20,865 bases of DNA from Candidatus Kaiserbacteria bacterium (GTDB lineage Bacteria > Patescibacteriota > Minisyncoccia > Phycocordibacterales > UBA918). The notes under the pieces are model-generated. The model was not told the DNA's origin. It worked only from the letters and a program-made list of their open reading frames with translations, and searched no databases. Below are positions 1 to 5,823 of the stretch, piece after piece (position 1 is the stretch's first letter; each line of letters begins with the position of its first letter). The stretch spans positions 324 through 21,188 of the forward strand of contig JAGQLZ010000059.1 in the NCBI GenBank assembly GCA_020428895.1. The letters are read 5' to 3'. The translations under genes and the position numbers were made by a program.

Positions 1-933
1 ATCGATTTCTCAGACGGTCCATTCGTTCTGGGTTCAGTCGATGAAACTGACGTTGATATTGCGTCAACAACCGGAGACTTCACAGTCGCCGCAGACTGTT
101 TAGGTACAGATGAAGTATCAGCATCTTTTGGAGCTGGTCCAGTTTTAACCCTGACTTTCTGTGCGGGTGACGGAGGATATATTAATTCTAATGGTACAAC
201 TACCATTAAGATTGGTAATAACGCCACTTTTAGTGGAGACTCAGGAGACGCTAATGCACAAATGACCAATCCAGCAGTTGGTTCATATCAGATTCCAATA
301 ACAATTGGTGGTGCTGATTCTGGTGAAACTCGAGTGGCTATCATTAATACAGTTACAGTTTCTGCATCTGTTGATACTACCTTCGATTTCACAGTTCGCG
401 GTGTCGCACCTGGTACAGACGTTAACGGAACTACAACTACTGGTTCTTCTTCACCACTTGCTATCGATTTTGGCTTACTTGAAGCCGGAGTTGCTAGTAC
501 AGCGGCACAGAACCTTGACGTTGTAACCAACGCAACAAATGGATTTGTTGTTACTGTGCAGGTTGATCATCAACTACTATCTTCAACCGGTGCTGATATT
601 GATGGTTTCCGTAATGGAGGCTATGATTCAACACCACAACCATGGGAAGCGCCAAACGGTACTATAGGAAATGAAAATAACTATGGTCACTGGGGTGTTA
701 CCTCTGAAGATGCTTCAGTTGGCGCAGGTCTGGCCGATAGTTTCGGTACAGAACTTTATGCGTCCGCATCAACCACACCGTTAGAAGTATTCCGACACAA
801 TGGTCCTGCTGACGGTACTACCGTCGACGTAGGAACAACTCAAGTTGGATACACAGTTCAAATTACCACTTTACAAGAAGCTGGTGATGACTACAACGCT
901 ACGCTGACATACGTAGCAACACCAATTTTCTAG
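1..933 (+). CDS. Secreted surface protein with C-terminal WxL-like sorting domain (5' end outside window)
   Basis: The frame is open from the first base to the stop at 931-933, so this is the last 310 residues of a longer protein; the internal ATG at 262 is not a credible start. The visible part is Gly/Thr/Ser/Asp-rich and predicted all-beta, as in secreted adhesin-like proteins. From about residue 126 to the end it carries a domain that is also the C-terminus of the giant protein at 7714-15168. Shared landmarks are an 'FG.L' strand, 'TNAT-G-[FY]', a 'P..W' motif, 'P-[RL]-EV', and a final 'LQ.AGD...Y-[VI]-A-[TI]-P-[IT]-F'. The layout (an early FG motif, and a G-x-Y-x-x-x-[LI]-x-[YW] strand before a terminal Pro) recalls the WxL cell-wall-binding domain of Firmicutes. 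That relation is my inference. A terminator follows 34 bases after the stop, so this gene ends its transcription unit. The function beyond surface display is unknown. Confidence 0.85.
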   Translation: MDFSDGPFVLGSVDETDVDIASTTGDFTVAADCLGTDEVSASFGAGPVLTLTFCAGDGGYINSNGTTTIKIGNNATFSGDSGDANAQMTNPAVGSYQIPITIGGADSGETRVAIINTVTVSASVDTTFDFTVRGVAPGTDVNGTTTTGSSSPLAIDFGLLEAGVASTAAQNLDVVTNATNGFVVTVQVDHQLLSSTGADIDGFRNGGYDSTPQPWEAPNGTIGNENNYGHWGVTSEDASVGAGLADSFGTELYASASTTPLEVFRHNGPADGTTVDVGTTQVGYTVQITTLQEAGDDYNATLTYVATPIF

Positions 934-966
934 TCGCGAGAAAGTTAGTGTACAGACTTGGAAGTA

Positions 967-1012
967 AGCAAAAACCCTATCTCCCACCACGAGAAGGGTT
1001 TTTTGCTTTTTT
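967..1012 (+). terminator. Intrinsic terminator after the first gene
   Basis: The left arm AGCAAAAACCCT (967-978) pairs with AGGGTTTTTTGCT (995-1007) with one unpaired T. An inner TCTC/GAGA stem (980-983 with 991-994) closes a seven-base loop. A run of six T follows at 1007-1012. The hairpin lies 34 bases after the stop at 933 and about 50 bases before the next -10 element, so it separates two transcription units. Confidence 0.85.
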
Positions 1013-1038
1013 AGGTAAATTTTATGTGCAAAAGATAT

Positions 1039-1076
1039 TATTTTTTAAGAATGAATCTAGGTATAATAGACAATAT
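1039..1076 (+). promoter_or_regulatory. Promoter with consensus -10, almost no leader
   Basis: A perfect TATAAT sits at 1062-1067. The region 17 bp upstream (1039-1044, TATTTT) is a poor -35 in an AT-rich stretch. Transcription would begin around 1074-1077, so the mRNA would start at or within a few bases of the ATG at 1077. No Shine-Dalgarno sequence precedes that ATG. Confidence 0.6.
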
Positions 1077-2111
1077 ATGAAGACCATAGGGACGTTTGTT
1101 GCACTGGGATTATTTTCGGTTGGTTTGCCAGCTTATGCGGCTTCTTTGTACATGGATCCAGGTTCAGCTGATTTGAAAATTGGTGATTCAGTAACCATGG
1201 CAGTTCGTCTTGATGTCAGTGAAGCAGCTGGCGAATGTGTCAACGCAGTTGATGCCACCATTAATTATTCTCCTGAAATTGAACCAGTAGACATTTCTCT
1301 AGGTCAGTCTATTTTTAGAATGTGGGTAGAAGAACCAACTATTGATAAAAATAAAAATCAGATAACTTTTGCTGGTGGAATACCAAATGGTTACTGTGGA
1401 CGTATCTCTGGTGACCCTCAGTTAACCAATAAAATAATCGAAATTGTTTTTGTATCTGCTAAAAAAGAAATACTAGAGGAAGATACAGACGTTATTGCCG
1501 AAATAAATTTTTCAGAAAATACCAATGCCTATTTAAACGATGGCTTTGGTACAGTGGCAAATTTACGTACTGATGGCTCAACAATAGTGGTGAAGCCAGA
1601 ATTAGGAGGAGATAGCAATCAATGGCTTGAATTAGTAGCTTCTGATAGAACAGCGCCAGAACCGTTTAGTATCTCTTTACAAAAAGGTAACGGTGCATTT
1701 AGTGATAAATATTACATAGTATTTAATACAACTGACAAACAAACTGGCATTGATCATTATGAAATCATCGAAGAGCCACTTGATAGTTTAAATATTTTCC
1801 GTTTTGGTGCTGCTAACGCTCCATGGATAACAGCTCGCAGTCCGTATGTGTTGGATGATCAGAATCTAAATAGCACAATTAGAGTCAAAGCCTTTGATAA
1901 CGCTGGTAATTTCTACATGGCCACCTTAGTACCTGACGAGCACTTAAGGAATACGCCATTAACTGAGAAAATTTCTAAAGTAATAATCATTATCTTCTTA
2001 GCCTTGATGGTGGTATCACCGGTTATTATGGTTGTTAACCGCCGACGCACTGTTAAGAATAGGATATTAAAACAAACTAATTCAGTAACAAATTATGAAG
2101 ATAAGCCATAA
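1077..2111 (+). CDS. Membrane-anchored cohesin-domain protein
   Basis: A 344-residue protein. I start it at ATG 1077, because the frame upstream (from 948) runs through the terminator and promoter, while 1077 gives a clean signal peptide (residues 1-21, ending 'AYA-A'). Residues about 22-170 form a cohesin-like beta-sandwich: 'NAVDATINYSP', then 'W-V-E-E-P-T', then 'FAGGIPNGYCG', matching the 'NA.DA....', 'W.[QE]EPT' and 'F.GG.P.GY.G' pattern of the next gene. C54 and C107 could form a disulfide. Residues about 190-285 look like an Ig/fibronectin-type sandwich ending 'AFDNAGN'. A transmembrane helix (301-320) and a short basic tail place the body outside the cell. It opens a four-gene unit and its end overlaps the next gene by 17 bases. 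The cohesin fold predicts a dockerin partner; the gene ending at 5273 has one. Confidence 0.88.
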   Translation: MKTIGTFVALGLFSVGLPAYAASLYMDPGSADLKIGDSVTMAVRLDVSEAAGECVNAVDATINYSPEIEPVDISLGQSIFRMWVEEPTIDKNKNQITFAGGIPNGYCGRISGDPQLTNKIIEIVFVSAKKEILEEDTDVIAEINFSENTNAYLNDGFGTVANLRTDGSTIVVKPELGGDSNQWLELVASDRTAPEPFSISLQKGNGAFSDKYYIVFNTTDKQTGIDHYEIIEEPLDSLNIFRFGAANAPWITARSPYVLDDQNLNSTIRVKAFDNAGNFYMATLVPDEHLRNTPLTEKISKVIIIIFLALMVVSPVIMVVNRRRTVKNRILKQTNSVTNYEDKP

Positions 2112-3846
2112 GTACATTTCGATATTTCCAACGATAACTTTTTTGTTTTGTTTACTGATGTTTTTTGTGATGCCACAGATTGCTGATGCGGCTAAGTTAT
2201 CACTTTCTCCCGGTACTGGTGTGTACACAGCTGGTGGTACTTTTACTGTACGTGTAATTCTAAATACCGAAGGTCAGCCAGTTAATGCTGCTGATGCTAC
2301 CTTGTCGTTTAATTCTAGTGAGTTAACAGTTGTGTCAGTATCGAGAAGTGGTTCGATTTTTAATCTTTGGACACAAGAACCAACCTTTTCAAATTCAGCC
2401 GGTACCATAAGTTTTGGTGGTGGTTCACCAACTGGTTACACCGGCAGTAGCGGCACAATTATGAATGTAACTTTTCGTGCCGCTACTGCCGGAACTGGTC
2501 GTGTATCATTTACAAACGGCTCTGTTTTAGCTGCTGATGGACGAGGTACTAATGTTTTATCTAACATGAATGGTGGAACTTACACCATTTCCGCGGTTGA
2601 TGTACAGCCAGATCCGGAGGTTATTATTGAGTATGTTGCTCCTGCTAACACTCCGGCAAAACCTGCTATTAAATCATCCACTCACCCTAATCCAGATGGT
2701 TGGTATAAAGAAACCACTGCTAAACTAAGTTGGACAATTCCAACTGGTGTGACTGGAGTAAGAACATTACTTGATAATAATGCTGGCTCAATTCCAACCA
2801 AAGTTTATGAGTCACCAATTTCCAGTATTGATTTGGATAATCTTGAAGACGGAATAAGTTACTTTCATATACAGTTTAGAAACAGCGAAGGCTGGGGAAA
2901 GGTAGCACACTATCGACTAGCGGTAGACACAAAAAATCCTGAAAGTTTTGAGATTGTACCAGTGGAAGGTTCAGACCCAAGTAATCCTAGTCAAACCTTT
3001 GAATTAAAAGTTAAAGATGCAATTTCTCCCGTTAAGCGCTTTATAGTAAAAGTAAATGCTGATGAGCCGTATGAATATATTGATGAAACAGCCAGTGGCA
3101 CTATTACAGTCGGACCACTGGAGCCTGGTCATCATACTTTAGTCATTGAAGCATTTGACTCTGCCGGTAATAGTATAGCTGATACGCATTCTTTTAATAT
3201 AATTGCTTTTGGTAAACCACAATTTACAGATTATCCGACTGAGTTAAACGAAGGAGTGATACCGGTCATTAAAGGTTTGACCAAACCAAGAGCAAAAGTA
3301 TACGTAACTTTATTGCGAGGTGGTAAAACTATTGCAGAAAATATTGAAGTTACTGCTAATGAAAATGGAGAGTTTATCTTTATTCCTGAAGAATCTCTAA
3401 ATAACGGTATTCACGAGTTAACTGCTTATGCTGTTGATGAATTAGGAGCGCAAAGTGAGGTATCTGACACAATTAGAATTGCTGTTCAGCAACCGGGCTT
3501 TATTAGAATCGGTAGCTTTATAGTCAGCATTCTATCAGTTCTGATTCCACTAATCGCTCTATTGGTACTACTAACGCTTTTTGTGTGGTTTGTTTATATG
3601 CGTCTAAAACGTTTTAGACGGAAAGTAAGTGTTGAATCAACTGAAGCTTTTGATATTGTTAAAAAAGAATTTTCTGAACTCCACACTATATTGCTTGCTC
3701 AAGAGAAAAAAGTAGCTGAATCAAGAAAAACTAAGAAATTAACAAAAGCTGAGTCAGAATTAATTGAAAGTTTAACCATGGAACTACAAGATTCTCAACA
3801 GCGAATTGAGAAAGAAATTACCGATGTTACAAAATTAACGAAATAA
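2095..3846 (+). CDS. Cohesin-domain membrane protein with Ig-like modules and cytoplasmic coiled coil
   Basis: A 583-residue protein whose start overlaps the previous stop by 17 bases, indicating translational coupling. Residues 1-33 are a signal peptide ending 'ADA-A'. Residues about 34-167 are the clearest cohesin-like domain in the window ('NAADATLSFN', 'W-T-Q-E-P-T', 'FGGGSPTGYTG'). Two or three Ig/fibronectin-like sandwiches follow (about 183-280, 281-370 and 372-465); the middle one ends 'AFDSAGN' and the last 'AYAVDELG'. A strong transmembrane helix (474-502) is followed by a basic stop-transfer segment (RLKRFRRK). The last 75 residues are rich in Lys/Glu/Leu and predicted coiled coil, in the cytoplasm. 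The protein thus spans from an outer binding domain to an inner helical tail. It may be a scaffold for dockerin-bearing partners, but I see no enzymatic motif. Confidence 0.9.
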   Translation: MKISHKYISIFPTITFLFCLLMFFVMPQIADAAKLSLSPGTGVYTAGGTFTVRVILNTEGQPVNAADATLSFNSSELTVVSVSRSGSIFNLWTQEPTFSNSAGTISFGGGSPTGYTGSSGTIMNVTFRAATAGTGRVSFTNGSVLAADGRGTNVLSNMNGGTYTISAVDVQPDPEVIIEYVAPANTPAKPAIKSSTHPNPDGWYKETTAKLSWTIPTGVTGVRTLLDNNAGSIPTKVYESPISSIDLDNLEDGISYFHIQFRNSEGWGKVAHYRLAVDTKNPESFEIVPVEGSDPSNPSQTFELKVKDAISPVKRFIVKVNADEPYEYIDETASGTITVGPLEPGHHTLVIEAFDSAGNSIADTHSFNIIAFGKPQFTDYPTELNEGVIPVIKGLTKPRAKVYVTLLRGGKTIAENIEVTANENGEFIFIPEESLNNGIHELTAYAVDELGAQSEVSDTIRIAVQQPGFIRIGSFIVSILSVLIPLIALLVLLTLFVWFVYMRLKRFRRKVSVESTEAFDIVKKEFSELHTILLAQEKKVAESRKTKKLTKAESELIESLTMELQDSQQRIEKEITDVTKLTK

Positions 3847-3847
3847 T

Positions 3848-4513
3848 ATGGAAATTCAGAATGCAGATAAATTAAAAAACACCAATAATATTTACAAGCT
3901 ATTGGTGGGAATCTTGATTGGTATAGTTGCAACACTGACCTACACACATTTTCAAACAAGTACACTGAGTGCAAATTTAAAACAAAGTATTTCCTTGCAG
4001 GAATCAAAAGTCATTACTATGTCAGAAATTACTGATTCTAATGTGGCTGACCAAACAGTGTCTAAAGTAGTAGCTGATTGCCAGCGTAGCGAACGTGAAC
4101 AATATGATAACCTTTTATCTTCATTAAGTGACACTTATAGTCCTGCTCAGTTAAATGACTTAAGTATTTTGCACAAATTGTGTGGTAAATATTATGCTTC
4201 ATTAAAAACTATAAACGTTATGCGACTACAGAAAGAGATCGAAGTGCTTGATGACTTAGTGAAGGTTACTGAATCAAATACCATCACTGTAGATGGCTGG
4301 TATGAGCTTTTGGCAAAGGAGCAACAACAAGCTGATCTGTTTCGAAAATTAGCTGATATTCAAGGTTTAATAATAACCGCTCTTACTAAGGGAGAATCAG
4401 CTAAGGGTGAGGTTGTTAAAGAATTATTGTTGGAAGCTAGCGCCCTTCAGGAATTTCAACAAGTAGTTAATATAGAAATAGATAACCTAAGAAACTCACT
4501 GATTGAAAAATGA
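3848..4513 (+). CDS. Membrane-anchored helical protein of unknown function
   Basis: A 221-residue protein starting one base after the previous stop. A single N-terminal membrane helix (about 16-34) leaves most of the protein outside the membrane. The rest is predicted alpha-helical with heptad-like Leu/Ile spacing, unlike the beta-rich neighbours. C78 ('ADCQRSE') and C112 ('HKLCGKYY') are the only cysteines and could bond, pinning two helices together. I do not recognise a family. Its place between cohesin-domain genes suggests a structural or accessory role in the same assembly. The stop TGA (4511-4513) is followed at once by an in-frame TAA, a tandem stop. Confidence 0.8.
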   Translation: MEIQNADKLKNTNNIYKLLVGILIGIVATLTYTHFQTSTLSANLKQSISLQESKVITMSEITDSNVADQTVSKVVADCQRSEREQYDNLLSSLSDTYSPAQLNDLSILHKLCGKYYASLKTINVMRLQKEIEVLDDLVKVTESNTITVDGWYELLAKEQQQADLFRKLADIQGLIITALTKGESAKGEVVKELLLEASALQEFQQVVNIEIDNLRNSLIEK

Positions 4514-4520
4514 TAACAAC

Positions 4521-5273
4521 ATGGAAGTTATTAAGAAAATCCTCTCATATCTTTGGCCAACTGCTTTTCGACGAGGAAGCCGTACTGTAAGGTATGCATT
4601 TCCGATTTTCTTCTTATCAGCTGCATTGTTTGGAGCAGCTTTAATTGCTGATAAAAATAAATCTTATGTCAGAATAGTTGTTTCTGAACCAGTTGTTTTA
4701 GCTGGTGATACATTTTGGGTTGACGTTTATGCTTATGCTCATGTGCCTGTTAACGCAGTTGATGTTTCATTAAAATTTCCAAATAAGCAGATAAAAGTAA
4801 CCGGTATTGATGTTGGACAATCGGTAATTACTCTTTGGACTAAAGATCCAACGGTTACTAATGATATTGTTCGTTTAAGTGGTGGTACATACAATAAAGG
4901 ATTTTTGGGTGAACACTTAATTGCTACCATCAATATGAAAGCATTAGAAACAGGAACGGCTGAACTTAATACCTCTAGTATAAGATTATTGGCTGGAGAT
5001 GGGGTGGGTAGTACGGTAAATGCCATTAGTGATACGGTTGGAACGGCAAGTTTATTTATTTATGACGAAGATACTGATCAGGAGACAATCTTAGCGGCAG
5101 CAAATATCCGAATAAAAACCGACATTGATGGTGACGGTAAGGTTAATTTGAAGGACATAAGTGCATTTATGGCCGCATGGTTTAGTCGAAATACGACTTA
5201 TGACTTTAATGGGGATGGGCGAATGACCTTTGTTGATTTTAGTATTATTCTCTCAGAGTCATTTACACACTAA
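4521..5273 (+). CDS. Membrane-anchored protein with both cohesin-like and type I dockerin domains
   Basis: A 250-residue protein. I use ATG 4521; a TTG at 4503 would add six residues and overlap the upstream gene. After a basic N-terminus (RRGSRTVR) comes a membrane helix (about 25-43), so the rest is extracytoplasmic. Residues about 48-181 are cohesin-like, with 'NAVDVSLKF', 'W-T-K-D-P-T' and 'GGTYNKGFLG' matching the two cohesin proteins upstream. Residues 199-250 are a full dockerin: two EF-like loops, 'DIDGDGKVNLKD' and 'DFNGDGRMTFVD', each with Asp/Asn at loop positions 1, 3, 5 and 12 and followed by a helix. Dockerins bind cohesins in a calcium-dependent way. Having both on one tethered protein allows self-association or docking onto the upstream cohesins. 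It is the last gene of the unit. No catalytic domain is present. Confidence 0.9.
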   Translation: MEVIKKILSYLWPTAFRRGSRTVRYAFPIFFLSAALFGAALIADKNKSYVRIVVSEPVVLAGDTFWVDVYAYAHVPVNAVDVSLKFPNKQIKVTGIDVGQSVITLWTKDPTVTNDIVRLSGGTYNKGFLGEHLIATINMKALETGTAELNTSSIRLLAGDGVGSTVNAISDTVGTASLFIYDEDTDQETILAAANIRIKTDIDGDGKVNLKDISAFMAAWFSRNTTYDFNGDGRMTFVDFSIILSESFTH

Positions 5274-5298
5274 ATTATTATTTTCTAGTTAACATTGT

Positions 5299-5328
5299 TG
5301 TGGATAAATTCATAATATCTGTTGATAA
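5299..5328 (-). other. Two DnaA-box-like 9-mers, 21 bp apart
   Basis: On the minus strand, TTATCCACA (5299-5307) is an exact match to the strong E. coli DnaA box. TTATCAACA (5320-5328) has one mismatch. Same orientation and 21-bp spacing put both on one face of the helix, in an AT-rich gap upstream of a DNA-binding protein gene. By simple probability one exact 9-mer is expected about 0.16 times in a window of this size over both strands, so chance is possible. No dnaA, dnaN or other origin-linked gene is nearby. Confidence 0.3.
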
Positions 5329-5360
5329 GTACCTTAATAAGTTACGAATAGGTGTAGAAT
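5322..5360 (+). promoter_or_regulatory. Possible promoter of the HTH-membrane gene
   Basis: TAGAAT at 5355-5360 is a good -10 candidate. TTGATA at 5322-5327 is a good -35 hexamer, but it is 27 bp from this -10, too far for a standard promoter, and it overlaps the second DnaA-box-like site. No good -35 exists at 17 bp. If used, transcription starts near 5367, giving a leader of about 70 bases. Confidence 0.35.
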
Positions 5361-5410
5361 AAGTATGTGATGGGAAGGTGTCGAGTGTCGAGAAAGTCAC
5401 CACGATGCTC

Positions 5411-5436
5411 GAGATACGGCTTAAAATAAGCCTCTC
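5411..5436 (+). promoter_or_regulatory. Hairpin abutting the start codon
   Basis: GAGA (5411-5414) pairs with TCTC (5433-5436), and after an unpaired TAC, GGCTTA (5418-5423) pairs with TAAGCC (5427-5432) around an AAA loop. The ten base pairs end exactly one base before the ATG at 5437. They occupy the whole ribosome-binding region, so initiation could be controlled by folding. There is no T run, so it is not a terminator. Confidence 0.5.
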
Positions 5437-5823
5437 ATGATTGATGCAAGTAGAGCAAAACAAAAAGGGTATATTACCCTCAAAGAAGCGGCGCAAATCT
5501 CTAGTTATAGTCCAGACTATATTGGACAGTTAATTCGTTCGGGTAAGATAAAAGGAGAACAAGTTTACATGAATGTAGCTTGGGTCACCACCGAGGCAGA
5601 GATTATGGCTTACACAAATCGGTTAAAACAACCGAAAGTTTTTGAGGATAAGCCCGATAGTATTAATTATCGAAAACGCAATGTACTAGTTACAACAATT
5701 GCGATTTTGATTATGTTCGTGCTTTTGCCAGCTTTGGCATATTTGTTTGTTTTACCTGAATCAACGGCTAACGTTCACGCTTTTGATAGTGAACATTTTT
5801 TTGAAGAACATGCGTACAACTAG
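5437..5823 (+). CDS. Membrane-anchored helix-turn-helix protein
   Basis: A 128-residue protein. Residues about 12-60 ('ITLKEAAQISSYSPDYIGQLIRSGKIKG', then 'WVTTEAEIMAY') have the shape of a MerR/excisionase-type HTH (Helix_turn_helix_17-like): a first helix with 'KEAA', a recognition helix 'YIGQLIRSGK', and a wing leading to 'W.T'. A basic linker (YRKRN) leads to one membrane helix (about 84-106) and a short acidic tail outside. It could be a membrane-tethered regulator responding to an envelope signal, or an HTH fold reused for protein contacts; the sequence does not decide. It overlaps the next gene by 14 bases, so the two are likely co-translated. The start is preceded by a hairpin and no clear Shine-Dalgarno sequence. 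Confidence 0.85.
   Translation: MIDASRAKQKGYITLKEAAQISSYSPDYIGQLIRSGKIKGEQVYMNVAWVTTEAEIMAYTNRLKQPKVFEDKPDSINYRKRNVLVTTIAILIMFVLLPALAYLFVLPESTANVHAFDSEHFFEEHAYN

Noticed and set aside
948..1076. A longer N-terminus for the first cohesin gene
   Set aside because: This extension runs through the upstream terminator and the -10 box. The ATG at 1077 gives an immediate signal peptide.
1077..5273. A true cellulosome for polysaccharide breakdown
   Set aside because: No glycoside hydrolase, esterase or carbohydrate-binding module typical of cellulosomal enzymes is present. Only the cohesin and dockerin interaction modules are.
5274..5436. Replication origin
   Set aside because: There are only two candidate boxes, one imperfect, and no dnaA, dnaN, rpmH or similar neighbours. 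I kept only the box observation.
5747..5809. An earlier start for the acidic propeller protein
   Set aside because: It lies wholly within the HTH gene's end and would add a second hydrophobic stretch before the signal peptide. ATG 5810 gives a normal short overlap.
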